NCBI GenBank assembly: GCA_018366195.1 | Contig: JAGZIN010000002.1 | Location: 124,001-188,000, forward strand | Reading direction: 5' to 3' | DNA: 64,000 nt | DNA from: Butyricicoccus pullicaecorum | GTDB taxonomy: Bacteria; Bacillota; Clostridia; Oscillospirales; Butyricicoccaceae | Part shown: positions 9,547 to 18,190 of the stretch, in pieces | Numbering within the stretch: position 1 is the stretch's first letter | How the letters are laid out: each line of letters opens with the position of its first letter | The notes under the pieces: generated by a model | What the model was told of the DNA's origin: nothing | Seen by the model: only the letters and a program-made list of their open reading frames with translations | The model's database searches: none | Made by a program: the position numbers and the translations under genes

Positions 9547-10480
9547 AGAGAAAGCACCTTACCTTTCTGTCCGACGGCAGGGAAATCTCTGCGGGCTGCT
9601 GCTGTGCGCAGCGTGCGTCTGCCTTGGAGCAACGCGGATAAAAGACACAGCCATTCTGTGTTTTTCGGGCAGGGTCGGGAGCCGGAATTGGAATCATACC
9701 GTGACGCGGCATGGCGTGCAGCAGCCCTGCTGTATAGGGGTGCAGGGGCTGCTCCATCACCAGCTTTGCCGGACCCTGTTCCACCAACTGCCCCTGATAC
9801 AGCACACGGATATCATCGCAGAGATGATGGGCAAGCTCTAAGTCATGGGTAATCACAATCATGCTGCTTTCATATTGCAGGTGGATTTTTCGAAGAACCG
9901 TATATACCTGATTGCGTACAACGGCGTCCAATCCCTTGGTCGGCTCATCGGCAATGATCCAGCCCGGCTGACAGGCAAGCCCCAAGACGGATACCAAGCG
10001 CTGGTTCATGCCGCCGCTCATCTGAAACGCATACTGATTCAAAATGCTTTCCGGTGTCTGAAAGCCAAACTGCCGGAGCAAATCGGCAGCATGCTGTGCG
10101 GCTTTTTTACGGTTCCTATGCCCATGTGTTAAAACTGCTTCTATAATCTGGTCTTTTATCTTCATGACTGGGTTGAGAGATGCATTTGGGTTTTGCGGAA
10201 TCAAACCAATCATGGCACCGCGAATCTGACGCAGCTGTTTGGGGGACATGCTGTACAGCTCATGCGCTCCGAACAGGCAGGAGCCGCTTACCTTGGCGGT
10301 ATTGGGAAGCAGCTGCAAAATCGACATGCCCATAATACTTTTTCCGCTTCCGCTCTCTCCGATGATTCCGGAGATGCGTCCGGCATAAAAGGTGGTAGAC
10401 AGGTCGTGCACCGCCCGGACAGAACCGTTCGGCGTCTCAAAACAGACCGACAGATTGCGAATTTCGATATTTGGGGTCAT
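9539..10480 (-). CDS. ABC transporter ATPase, nickel/peptide type (DppD/NikD-like)
   Basis: The protein is 313 residues. Walker A is GESGSGKS, the Q-loop is in LIPQNPNASLNP, the signature is MSGGMNQR, and Walker B is WIIADEPTKGLD. The C-terminal extension holds the cysteine cluster GCVFYPRCSKADARC, the oligo_HPY-type tail that binds an Fe-S cluster in characterised DppD/OppD proteins. The gene overlaps the permease stop by 4 bases (ATGA) and the next ATPase start by 8, so the importer genes are tightly coupled. Confidence 0.93.
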   Translation of the reverse strand: MTPNIEIRNLSVCFETPNGSVRAVHDLSTTFYAGRISGIIGESGSGKSIMGMSILQLLPNTAKVSGSCLFGAHELYSMSPKQLRQIRGAMIGLIPQNPNASLNPVMKIKDQIIEAVLTHGHRNRKKAAQHAADLLRQFGFQTPESILNQYAFQMSGGMNQRLVSVLGLACQPGWIIADEPTKGLDAVVRNQVYTVLRKIHLQYESSMIVITHDLELAHHLCDDIRVLYQGQLVEQGPAKLVMEQPLHPYTAGLLHAMPRHGMIPIPAPDPARKTQNGCVFYPRCSKADARCAQQQPAEISLPSDRKVRCFLYA

Positions 10481-11313
10481 AGCTCTTTCACCACATCTTG
10501 TTTCACGTCAAACCAGCTGCGCAGCAAATCGCCCAGCAGATTGATGGACAATGTCAGTACGATAATACAGATGCCCGGCGCCCATAACAAATGCGGGGCA
10601 GAGCGGAAATAGCGGCGGGCAGAGCCGCTAATCATTTCTCCCCAGTCGGGGGTCGGCGGCTGAATCCCAAGCCCCAGATAGCTGAGCCCTGCAACTGACA
10701 GCACGACCCGTCCGACGCGGGTGGTAAACAGCACAATGAGATTGGTGCGGATATTGGGCAGGATATGCTTCCAGATAATGTGCCAATGACTTGCCCCAAA
10801 GCCATACATGCTCTCGATGTATGGCTCCTGCTTGACCTTGAGCACTTCTCCCCGTACCAGACGGGAAAACCCAACCCACGAGGTCAGCACCAGGGCGAAT
10901 ACAATGCTATAATTGTTGCTGCCTAAAATCCCGACCAGCGCAATCATTAAAATGGTGCTGGGCAGTCCCTGAAAAACATTGGAAATGCCGGTAATGATGG
11001 TGTCTGTAATGCCCTCACAATATCCGGCAGCGATGCCGATGGCAAGACCCAATCCCATGGAACAGCAGGTTGCAATCACGGCAAGCAGGAGAGAGGCGCG
11101 CCCGCCGTAAATGACACGGCTGAGCACATCGCGCCCCAGTGCATCGGTTCCGAGCGGGTGTGCCTGACAGGGAGCGAGCAAGCGGTGCTCCATATTGACG
11201 GCAGTGGGGTCATAGGGGGCAATCCATGGCGCGAAAACCGTCATCAAAAGAATGAGCAGCAAAACAGTGCTGACTGCGATGAGCTGATATATTTGCTTTT
11301 TTCGTTCGGTCAT
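10477..11313 (-). CDS. ABC transporter permease, nickel/peptide type (DppC/NikC-like)
   Basis: The protein is 278 residues with an N-terminal membrane segment, the family string HPLGTDALGRDVLSRVIYG near residue 55, and five further hydrophobic segments. An EAA-type cytoplasmic loop for ATPase docking reads around GFGASHWHIIWKHILPN. This is the usual second permease of the family. The ATG start overlaps the stop of the first permease gene by 4 bases. Confidence 0.93.
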   Translation of the reverse strand: MTERKKQIYQLIAVSTVLLLILLMTVFAPWIAPYDPTAVNMEHRLLAPCQAHPLGTDALGRDVLSRVIYGGRASLLLAVIATCCSMGLGLAIGIAAGYCEGITDTIITGISNVFQGLPSTILMIALVGILGSNNYSIVFALVLTSWVGFSRLVRGEVLKVKQEPYIESMYGFGASHWHIIWKHILPNIRTNLIVLFTTRVGRVVLSVAGLSYLGLGIQPPTPDWGEMISGSARRYFRSAPHLLWAPGICIIVLTLSINLLGDLLRSWFDVKQDVVKEL

Positions 11314-12263
11314 GCGGCGTCCCCCTGAATCCGAATTTTGGGATTGACTGCAAGATAGAGCAAATCAATCAACAGTGTAATCAGTACAAAAGTCGTACCG
11401 GTAATGAGCACATATCCTTGAATGACAGGATAATCACGGTTTTGAATGGCAGAAAGCACATAGCTGCCCAGACCCGGAATCGAGAAGATATTCTCGATGA
11501 GGGTACTTCCGCCCAAAATTCCACCGAAGTAGTTTCCCACCAGTGTGATGATGGGAATGAGGGAATTGCGGAATGCGTGGCGCAGCATGACCGCGTTTGG
11601 AGAAAGCCCCTTGGCGTTTGCGGTGATGATATATTGCTGCCCCAGCTCGGTGAGGATATTGGCTTGGGTCAAACGTGCCGTAGAACCGATGTTGGCAGAG
11701 GCAAGCGCAATGGTGGGCAGAATGAAGGAGGATATCCCGCGGTCCAGCCCACTTGTGGGCAAAAGATGCAGCCACTCGGCAAATATGGTAATCAGAAAGA
11801 GGGCAATCCAAAAGCTGGGGACGGATAACAGCAGGGTTGAGATGGATTTTAGCAAGGGATTCAGCCATGTACCGCGGCAGGCAGCCATGACAACACCGCC
11901 TCCAATGCCAAAGACAATCGTGGCAATGAGCGCGGAAAAGGATAATTTCAGGGTGATGGGTAAGCGGGTAAACAATTCGTGGGCAATCTCCCGATTGCCA
12001 ATGTACGAGCGCCCCAAATCGCCTTGCAGCGTTTTGCCCAGCCAGTTCAGGTACTGCACAAAGATTGGCTGGTCCAAACCAAGCGCTGTGCGCATCGCTG
12101 CACGGTCGGCTGCCGTGGGAAATTCAATGCCGATGCGAAAGAGTGCATCATCTACGGGGTCGCCGGGTGCAATGCGTCCCAGCAGAAAGGCTGCCAGAGA
12201 AATTCCGAACAGCACGGGAATCAGGATAAGAAGCCTGCGGCAGATATATTTGAAAATGGTCAT
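11310..12263 (-). CDS. ABC transporter permease, nickel/peptide type (DppB/NikB-like)
   Basis: The protein is 317 residues. It begins with the conserved FKYICRRLLILIPVLFGIS helix and contains LGRIAPGDP, a periplasmic helical region, and the EAA loop around AKGLSPNAVMLRHAFRNS. This is standard for the first permease of peptide/nickel importers. It is separated from the upstream lipoprotein gene by a strong hairpin (12301-12329), which probably reduces permease expression relative to the binding protein. Confidence 0.93.
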   Translation of the reverse strand: MTIFKYICRRLLILIPVLFGISLAAFLLGRIAPGDPVDDALFRIGIEFPTAADRAAMRTALGLDQPIFVQYLNWLGKTLQGDLGRSYIGNREIAHELFTRLPITLKLSFSALIATIVFGIGGGVVMAACRGTWLNPLLKSISTLLLSVPSFWIALFLITIFAEWLHLLPTSGLDRGISSFILPTIALASANIGSTARLTQANILTELGQQYIITANAKGLSPNAVMLRHAFRNSLIPIITLVGNYFGGILGGSTLIENIFSIPGLGSYVLSAIQNRDYPVIQGYVLITGTTFVLITLLIDLLYLAVNPKIRIQGDAA

Positions 12264-12300
12264 AGCGGTTTCGCCTTTTCGGTACTTGGATTTGATAAGA

Positions 12301-12329
12301 AATAAGCCTCCGCAAGCGGGAGGCTTATT
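12301..12329 (-). terminator. Strong hairpin between binding-protein and permease genes
   Basis: AATAAGCCTCC (12301-12311) pairs with GGAGGCTTATT (12319-12329). It lies directly after the lipoprotein stop and 38 bases before the permease start. On the minus strand only a weak T-rich tail follows, so it is more likely a partial attenuator or 3'-end stabiliser than a full stop. Confidence 0.6.
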
Positions 12330-12330
12330 G

Positions 12331-13896
12331 TTACTTTGTCCAGCAAACCTGTGTAAAGCCAGTCAGACCGGGTACGGTTGCTTCATATCCGGTGATGCTG
12401 CTCGAGGAGGCAACAACCTCCTGAGAATACAGAATGGGGATATTGGGAAAATCCTTTGCCGAAATTTGCTGAAGCTCGGTGTAGATTTCGCTCAAGCGTG
12501 CAGCGTCTACGCTGACAGATGCTTCTTCAATCAGTGCATCGACCTGCGCATTGTGATAGCCAAGCCCGTAATTGTGGTTGGTGCTGCCACCGCTGGACAT
12601 AAAGTTTTGGAACAGGGAGAAGGGGTTGGCAGAGGGCAGACCTTGAATTTTGAGGCAGAGGTTGTAGTTTCCAGCTGCCATTTCCTCCTTGCACGGACCC
12701 CAGTCCATCAGTTGGATATTGACCTTGATTTGGGTGCCCTCGATGTTTTCCAGCACGGATTGGAGATATTCCGCAACCTCCTGATAGGGATAGCGATTGG
12801 CATCTACATTCGGAAGCAGGAAGCGCAGTTCCACCGCGCGGTCTCCGACTACCTCGCGAATCAGGGCAGCGCCCTTTTGTGCATCGTGCTGTACAGGCTG
12901 TTCCTGATAGAATGGGCTGGTATAGCTGAGAAAGCCGCCGGCAGGCAGACCGTAACCGTTGAAGAAGCTGTCGATGATGGTCTGACGGTCAAGGAGCAGC
13001 GAAAGACCCTCGCGCATACGAACATCGGAGAAGGGGAAGGCAGCGCCGTTGACATTGAGAAAATGAGTAATGCCGGAATCGCCTACGGAAACCTGATAAG
13101 CGGAATCGTCCGAAATTTCGGCAGCCTGTGCAGGGGAGATGGCGCCAAGGTCACAAAGCCCCTGCACCTCTCCGGCGCGCAGTGCGGAGTAGCGCGTTTC
13201 CGAATCGGGAATGACCTTGAACCGGAAGGTCTTGGTCAAGCCAGGTGTGCCCCAGTAGGCATCGTTCCGCTCGATGACACAATATTGTCCCAGCACGTTT
13301 TCAGAAATCGTATAGGGACCAGTGCCGATGGCAAAGCCGTTGAAGGTGCCGTCCTCTGCAAAGCACGAAGGCTCGAACATTGCAGAGCCGTAATTGACCA
13401 TCGAATATGGCAGAAGCGGCTGCGGTGTGTCCAGTGTTACAACAACGGTCGCATCATCAGTCTTTTCACAGGAAACAAAGCCGGGATACAGCGTATCGAG
13501 ATTCATTCCATAGAAAGACGACTCAAAGGGACCTTTTTTCATGCGCTCAAAGTTTGCGAGCACAATGTCAGCATTGAAGGGGGTACCATTGGAGAAGCTG
13601 ACATTTTTCTTGAGATGGAATGTCCAAACAGTAGAATCTGCATTTGCCTCCCAGCTGTCTGCCAAAGCCGGAATGGGCTTGCCGTCTGCATCTTTGGTGA
13701 TGAGCGGCTCCCAAATACCGAGAGACATAGAAGCATAGTAGGCGTCCTGCTCTCCGGGGCATTGATCCCGAGAGGCTGCAAAAACGATTTCCTGCTCTTG
13801 TGATGCCGCAGGAGTGGTCTGACTGCCGCAGCCTGTGAGGAGCAGAGCGGTTGCTGCGAGGAGGCAGAGTAAACGGGAGAGAATGGATTGTTTCAT
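12331..13896 (-). CDS. Substrate-binding lipoprotein of a nickel/peptide-type ABC importer (SBP_bac_5)
   Basis: The protein is 521 residues from ATG 13896, behind AAAGGGGA. A lipoprotein signal peptide ends in the lipobox LLTGC (Cys near residue 23). The body has the SBP family 5 layout: LTYxxPL-equivalent LGIWEPLITKD, ALADSWEANADSTVWTFHL, FNADIVLANFERM and the IGTGPY string. Family members bind peptides, nickel or cobalt chelates or other small ligands. The gene follows a cobalamin riboswitch with a terminator, so expression should fall when corrinoid is plentiful. A cobalt-complex, corrinoid or metallophore-like ligand is therefore the best guess (inference). Confidence 0.9.
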   Translation of the reverse strand: MKQSILSRLLCLLAATALLLTGCGSQTTPAASQEQEIVFAASRDQCPGEQDAYYASMSLGIWEPLITKDADGKPIPALADSWEANADSTVWTFHLKKNVSFSNGTPFNADIVLANFERMKKGPFESSFYGMNLDTLYPGFVSCEKTDDATVVVTLDTPQPLLPYSMVNYGSAMFEPSCFAEDGTFNGFAIGTGPYTISENVLGQYCVIERNDAYWGTPGLTKTFRFKVIPDSETRYSALRAGEVQGLCDLGAISPAQAAEISDDSAYQVSVGDSGITHFLNVNGAAFPFSDVRMREGLSLLLDRQTIIDSFFNGYGLPAGGFLSYTSPFYQEQPVQHDAQKGAALIREVVGDRAVELRFLLPNVDANRYPYQEVAEYLQSVLENIEGTQIKVNIQLMDWGPCKEEMAAGNYNLCLKIQGLPSANPFSLFQNFMSSGGSTNHNYGLGYHNAQVDALIEEASVSVDAARLSEIYTELQQISAKDFPNIPILYSQEVVASSSSITGYEATVPGLTGFTQVCWTK

Positions 13897-13935
13897 AGGA
13901 TTCCCCTTTCTGAACTGCATGAAAAAGGAGGGCAT

Positions 13936-13961
13936 AAAAAAACCTTCCCAATACGGGAAGG
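13936..13961 (-). terminator. Intrinsic terminator forming the riboswitch expression platform
   Basis: On the minus strand CCTTCCC, a 5-base loop and GGGAAGG are followed by seven T residues. It lies between the riboswitch aptamer and the lipoprotein ribosome binding site, so control is probably by transcription attenuation. Confidence 0.9.
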
Positions 13962-14024
13962 AGGGTATTCAGACGCCATAGCAGTCTTGTTTGTTTTTCC
14001 CCGCCGAAAAACATGCATTTCACG

Positions 14025-14200
14025 CGTATTGGCTGGTCTCCTGGCTCAGATTCGGCCGCGCACCCACCTTCCCGTCCGCGTGATTGGACAGTGGTATACA
14101 GGGGTGTTTGTCATCTTTACAGTAGAGAGGGCTGCTGCGGGTTTTCACCGCATTCCCATTCAAAGCAAAATCCTGCAAATAGCAGAAAGCTACCAAAACG
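14025..14200 (-). promoter_or_regulatory. Cobalamin (adenosylcobalamin-type) riboswitch
   Basis: Reading the minus strand: closing stem CGTTTTGG (14200-14193) pairs with CCAATACG (14032-14025). Between them are the conserved pieces TGGGAA, GCGGTGAAAACCCGC, GCAGCCC, CTACTGTAA, CACTGTCC, CGGGAAGG, and the B12 box GAGCCAGGAGACCAGCC (about 14051-14035). These match the cobalamin riboswitch core in order. A terminator lies about 65 bases downstream, then the importer operon. Bound corrinoid is expected to promote termination. Confidence 0.93.
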
Positions 14201-14329
14201 CTTATTTTGTTGTTTGTTCAGGTTTATTATAGATATTTGAAAGCGGATTGTCAAGTATGTGTGCGGAGATTTGGCAAGACAAAAGGAGCGCCCTGCATAG
14301 AGGAGCGCCCCCAGATGAGAACAGCCGCG

Positions 14330-15133
14330 TTATTTTTGCGCGTCGGATTGTGTTGTTTTGCGCTCTTTCAGACCAAAGGTGCGTCTGACCTTGGGGATAA
14401 ACGCAGAAGCAAATTTGCCCTTGCCGCGGCTTTTTACATAGAAAAATCCGATGATGGAAAAGCAGACTGCGCCAATAAAGTTGACAATCAAATCTTTCAT
14501 AGTATCCACAAGACCGATATCAATATAGCCACCGTATTTGGCAATCCAGTCCTCTCCGTTAATGACCATGCTTTCGATGGGAACATGTCCAACAATGTTC
14601 AAGCCGTCCGGATTAAAGAGGACAGAATTGATGTTGTAAACAATCCAATCTTTCTGCATATCGGTGCCGAAATATACGTCCATGCCAAATTCGAAGAATT
14701 CCCACAGTACACCAACTGTCATGGAAAAGCAAAAGGCAACCAGTGCCAAAAAAAGCGGAGACAGCTCAAAGGAGAAGCGTTCACTGCGGTTGAAGATATC
14801 AACGAGTGCAAATCCGATGGCAGCCATTAGAAATCCGTTGAGGGTGTGCAGCATGGTGTCCCAGTAGGGAATTTTGGTATAGTAGGAATTGATTTCGCCC
14901 AAAATTTCTGCTGAGAAAATAAAGCAGTAGATGATGGTTTCCAATGCCGGCGGCAGGTCAATGCCGAGGGTGCGGTCGATGAACATGGGAACGCAGAACA
15001 GTGTAAGCGTTAGAATACATACGAACAGATGTTCATAGTTTCCACGGAAGAACGCACGGACGGCTGTGAGCAGCACCAGAATGGATAAGAGACCACGAAT
15101 GGTAAGGCGTTGCCGTTTCTTTTGTGGTAGCAT
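14330..15133 (-). CDS. Multi-pass integral membrane protein of unknown function
   Basis: The protein is 267 residues. It has about six hydrophobic segments and a basic C-terminal tail. Conserved-looking pieces are IPYWDTMLHTLNGFL and VGVLWEFFEFGMDV, whose histidine and acidic residues in membrane helices recall YjdF/DUF2238-type proteins (tentative). The start is ATG 15133, preceded on the minus strand by GGAAGGAG. It lies just beyond the riboswitch, on the same strand but upstream, so it is not part of the B12 operon. Confidence 0.75.
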   Translation of the reverse strand: MLPQKKRQRLTIRGLLSILVLLTAVRAFFRGNYEHLFVCILTLTLFCVPMFIDRTLGIDLPPALETIIYCFIFSAEILGEINSYYTKIPYWDTMLHTLNGFLMAAIGFALVDIFNRSERFSFELSPLFLALVAFCFSMTVGVLWEFFEFGMDVYFGTDMQKDWIVYNINSVLFNPDGLNIVGHVPIESMVINGEDWIAKYGGYIDIGLVDTMKDLIVNFIGAVCFSIIGFFYVKSRGKGKFASAFIPKVRRTFGLKERKTTQSDAQK

Positions 15134-15159
15134 AGAGACTCCTTCCCAAAATAGTAAAA

Positions 15160-15186
15160 GGTCTCCAGCTGCATACGCCGGAGACC
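15160..15186 (-). terminator. Rho-independent terminator after the small protein gene at 15203
   Basis: On the minus strand GGTCTCC pairs with GGAGACC around a 13-base loop and is followed by TTTTACTATTTT. Confidence 0.75.
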
Positions 15187-15202
15187 AGACCGGACTGCGA
15201 GA

Positions 15203-15391
15203 TTATTCGATGCCTTCGGTTTCCCCTTCGGAGCGGGTGTTGAATGCATAATCCTCACAGTTGTTGACAGCCTCTACCTCATTTGCGTAGGGGCAGACGA
15301 ATACGCGTCCTTCCGTCTCAGCTTTTGCAACACAAATCTTGGTGCCAACTGCATCACGGCGACGGAACAAACACCAGAGCTTTTTTGACAT
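15203..15391 (-). CDS. Small cysteine-containing hypothetical protein
   Basis: The protein is 62 residues: a basic N-terminus (MSKKLWCLFRRRDAV), three scattered cysteines and an acidic C-terminus. Support comes from GAAAGGATG upstream of the start, a sigma-A-like promoter at 15434-15462 and a terminator right after the stop. No family is recognised. The promoter-gene-terminator unit suggests a real single-gene transcript. Confidence 0.6.
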   Translation of the reverse strand: MSKKLWCLFRRRDAVGTKICVAKAETEGRVFVCPYANEVEAVNNCEDYAFNTRSEGETEGIE

Positions 15392-15433
15392 AGGTACTCA
15401 TCCTTTCTCGAATCAAAAAAAATCCTTGTTAAC

Positions 15434-15462
15434 ATTTTATCATGCGTTTGTACTTTCGACAA
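15434..15462 (-). promoter_or_regulatory. Sigma-A promoter for the small protein gene
   Basis: On the minus strand TTGTCG, 17 bases, then TAAAAT. It ends about 43 bases before the start at 15391. Confidence 0.6.
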
Positions 15463-15499
15463 GTCTTTTCCGGTCATTTTCCGATTTCACAAAATACGC

Positions 15500-15528
15500 T
15501 TGCAACAAAATAAAGGGTATGATAGCAT
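15500..15528 (+). promoter_or_regulatory. Probable sigma-A promoter for fbp
   Basis: TTGCAA (15500-15505), 17 bases, then TAGCAT (15523-15528), 20 bases before the first possible fbp start. It is divergent from the promoter at 15434. Confidence 0.45.
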
Positions 15529-15548
15529 AAAGGGGAAAACACACTGGC

Positions 15549-17537
15549 ATGGCTGCACAGGCGGGCAGTCACAGTTTTGAAAGGGGAAGATGGATTTTGA
15601 ATTACGACATCAATTATTTGCGTTTATTGGCAGAAAAATTTCCTACCATTGAGTCGGTTACCAATGAGCTTGTGAATTTACGTGCAATCATGCACCTGCC
15701 GAAGGGGACGGAATACTACTTTTCTGATTTGCATGGAGAACATGAGGCGTTCATTCATTTGCTGCGGTCAGGCTCCGGCGTGATTCGAGAAAAGGTAGAT
15801 TACCTGTTCCATTCCTCTGTGATGGAAAAGGATCGTGCGGCGCTGGCAGCACTTATTTATTATCCCTCAACACAGATGGCGCGGGCGCGCAAGGTGGAGC
15901 AAAATTATGATGACTGGTGCCGAATCACCATCAATCAGCTGGTCATCGTGGCGTGTGAGGTATCTGCCAAGTATACGCGCAGCAAGGTGCGCAATACCAT
16001 GGACCCGCGCTATGCCGGTATGATTGAAGAGCTGATGAACACGGACGGAACCGACATGGACAAGCGCACCTACTATTGCGAAATGATTGAATCAGTGGTG
16101 CGCGTTGGTTGTGCGAACGGACTGATTAAGGCGCTGTGTCATCTCATTCAGCAGATGACCGTCGATCAGCTTCACATCATCGGCGATATTTTCGACCGTG
16201 GTCCGCGTGCCGACCGCATCATTGAGGAGTTGATGAAGCATCATGACGTGGATATTCAGTGGGGGAATCATGATGTTTCTTGGATTGGCGCCATGTGCGG
16301 CAACCCGGTGTGCTTGATGAGCGTGCTGCGCATTGCCATCAGCTACAATGGCTTTGACTGTCTGGAGGACGGTTACGGAATCAACCTGCGTCCGCTGTCC
16401 ATGTTTGCGGCAACTACTTATGCAAAAGATCCCTGCACTCATTTTATGCCGCATGTGCTCGATGAAAATGAGTTCGACCCTGTTGACCCAGCGCTGGCGG
16501 CAAAAATGCACAAGGCGGTTGCCATCATGCTCTTTAAGCTGGAGGGGCAGCTCATCAAGCGGCACCCGGAGTATGGCATGGACGGACGGCTGCTGCTGGA
16601 TAAGATTGATTATGAAAAGGGAACCATTCAAATCGGCGGCAAGGAATACAAGCTCACGGACAGCAGTTTCCCAACCGTAGACCCCAAAAATCCATACGCC
16701 CTGACCGCAGCGGAGCAAAATATTCTCGACGGATTTCAGGCATCGTTTCGTCATTCGGAGCGTTTGCGCACACAAATTGATTTTATTATCAATCATGGCG
16801 CGATGTATAAGGTTGCAAATGGAAAGCTTTTGTATCATGGCTGTATTCCGGTCAATGAAGATGGCTCCTTGCAGGAGGTCGATTTGTTCGGCAAAAAGTG
16901 TAAGGGACGTGAACTGCTTGACCAGCTCGAAATGCACGTGCGCCGCGCATATCATGCAGAAAATCCGGATTCTGTGGATTTGCTGTGGTATCTTTGGTGT
17001 GGTGCGGCATCGCCGCTGTTCGGCAAAGACCGCATGACCTCCTTTGAACGCTACTTTATTCAAAACAAAGAGCTGCAAAAGGAGAATATGAATCCATATT
17101 ATAAGCACTATGACGACCCGGAGTTCTGCAAGGCACTCATGGAGGAGTTTGGACTCGACCCCAAGCACAGCCATATCATCAACGGACATGTGCCGGTCAA
17201 GCATGGTGAAACACCAATCAAGGCGGGCGGACGCCTGTTTGTCATTGACGGCGGTATTTCTAAGGCATATCGCTCCAAAACGGGTATTGCAGGCTATACA
17301 CTCATTTCCTCCTCGCATGAAATCCAGCTTGCAGAGCACCGCCCCTTCCACAAGGGAAATGATTTGGAAAGCCCGGAAACCTATACAACCGTTCACATTG
17401 TAGAGCATATGCCGCGGCGGCTGATGGTGGAGGATACCGATGCCGGAGAACGCTTCCGCCGCCGTATTGATGAGCTTCAGGAACTGCTTTCGCTGTATCG
17501 CTGCGGCGTATTGGGAGAGGTTTACTCAGGCGTATAA
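15549..17537 (+). CDS. fbp: Fructose-1,6-bisphosphatase class III
   Basis: The protein is 662 residues, the usual length for class III FBPase of Firmicutes, which removes the 1-phosphate of fructose-1,6-bisphosphate in gluconeogenesis. Its metallophosphatase fold is visible: SDLHGE near residue 59, GDIFDRGPR near 216, then GNHD, and a later NGHVP. LPKGTEYYFSDLHGE is characteristic. An alternative start, TTG 15597 behind GAAAGGGG (15579-15586), gives MNYDINYLRLL and aligns better with the family N-terminus as I know it; the first 16 residues from ATG 15549 look foreign. Confidence 0.95.
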   Translation: MAAQAGSHSFERGRWILNYDINYLRLLAEKFPTIESVTNELVNLRAIMHLPKGTEYYFSDLHGEHEAFIHLLRSGSGVIREKVDYLFHSSVMEKDRAALAALIYYPSTQMARARKVEQNYDDWCRITINQLVIVACEVSAKYTRSKVRNTMDPRYAGMIEELMNTDGTDMDKRTYYCEMIESVVRVGCANGLIKALCHLIQQMTVDQLHIIGDIFDRGPRADRIIEELMKHHDVDIQWGNHDVSWIGAMCGNPVCLMSVLRIAISYNGFDCLEDGYGINLRPLSMFAATTYAKDPCTHFMPHVLDENEFDPVDPALAAKMHKAVAIMLFKLEGQLIKRHPEYGMDGRLLLDKIDYEKGTIQIGGKEYKLTDSSFPTVDPKNPYALTAAEQNILDGFQASFRHSERLRTQIDFIINHGAMYKVANGKLLYHGCIPVNEDGSLQEVDLFGKKCKGRELLDQLEMHVRRAYHAENPDSVDLLWYLWCGAASPLFGKDRMTSFERYFIQNKELQKENMNPYYKHYDDPEFCKALMEEFGLDPKHSHIINGHVPVKHGETPIKAGGRLFVIDGGISKAYRSKTGIAGYTLISSSHEIQLAEHRPFHKGNDLESPETYTTVHIVEHMPRRLMVEDTDAGERFRRRIDELQELLSLYRCGVLGEVYSGV

Positions 17538-17612
17538 AAGATGTTTCACCCTCGTTTGCCTGCTGGCTCGTTTCATAGAAATTTTGATATGTTTTGAATA
17601 TTTGCAAAAATA

Positions 17613-17694
17613 TTGTAGCAATCTCCCTTCTTATGTGATATACTTGGTGAGAAGAATGTTAATTCAGTTGAAGATGTTGTACACTTCCGTGTAC
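17613..17694 (+). promoter_or_regulatory. Candidate promoter and palindromic operator of the recombinase-tail gene
   Basis: TTGTAG (17613-17618), 17 bases, TGATAT (17636-17641) is a weak sigma-A match. Downstream, GTACAC-TTCC-GTGTAC (17679-17694) is a perfect 6-base palindrome, 30 bases before the start codon and in the expected leader. It could be a binding site for the encoded DNA-binding protein (inference). Confidence 0.35.
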
Positions 17695-17723
17695 GAAAAG
17701 TTTGAGAGGAGTGAAACTGTATT

Positions 17724-18131
17724 ATGCTATTCAAAACTTTGCAGGAATATGATAATGAGCAGATCCGAACGGAGTTGAGCGCATATTTATCAGAGCTGGG
17801 ACTGTCAGAGGGCGTTTTGGAAACACAGCTTGAGGGGAAAATTACCGTTGCTGAATTGGTCAGCAAGCTGGCTGGGCGCTTGATTGAGCGGGCCGCACAG
17901 GAAGATCGCCGCCGCTTCCGTCAGAAGCAGAGTGAGGGGATTGCACGTGCGCAGCAGGCCGGTGTTGCAATTGGACGTCCAACCAGAAAACAGGACAAGC
18001 GTTTCCGCCGTGTGCGGGAAATGTATCAGGCGCAGGAGGTCACCGGTCAGGAAGCTGCACGGCTTTTGAGCGTTGCACCCAGCACATTTTACCGTTGGCT
18101 GCGTCAGGAAAATGCAGACGAAGAGAACTAA
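17724..18131 (+). CDS. Orphan DNA-binding protein resembling the C-terminal tail of serine recombinases
   Basis: The protein is 135 residues. Residues about 60-90 (RRFRQKQSEGIARAQQAGV, then GRPTRK) match the linker after the catalytic domain of resolvase/invertase proteins, and residues about 95-128 (VTGQEAARLLSVAPSTFYRW) match their helix-turn-helix. The serine catalytic domain is absent. In its place is an unrelated acidic, helical N-terminus of about 55 residues. It is flanked by its own candidate promoter and a terminator, so it appears to be a stand-alone gene rather than a fragment, probably a regulator (inference). Confidence 0.8.
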   Translation: MLFKTLQEYDNEQIRTELSAYLSELGLSEGVLETQLEGKITVAELVSKLAGRLIERAAQEDRRRFRQKQSEGIARAQQAGVAIGRPTRKQDKRFRRVREMYQAQEVTGQEAARLLSVAPSTFYRWLRQENADEEN

Positions 18132-18144
18132 TACAAGATTTTGT

Positions 18145-18190
18145 AAAGATGCAGGGGAAGTCCGTCGGGACAGACTCTGCATCTTTCTTT
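18145..18190 (+). terminator. Rho-independent terminator after the recombinase-tail gene
   Basis: AAAGATGCAG (18145-18154) pairs perfectly with CTGCATCTTT (18177-18186), followed by CTTT. Confidence 0.8.

Noticed and set aside
11545..13803. 752-residue plus-strand frame opposite the permease and lipoprotein genes
   Set aside because: The minus strand encodes overlapping, motif-complete ABC importer genes; the plus frame has no domain or RBS.
14292..14318. Repeated GGAGCGCCC near the membrane-protein stop, looked like a terminator
   Set aside because: The two copies are direct, not inverted, so they cannot form the stem.
16092..17408. 438-residue reverse-strand frame opposite fbp
   Set aside because: It is the antisense shadow of a clearly conserved gene, with no RBS and no recognisable family.
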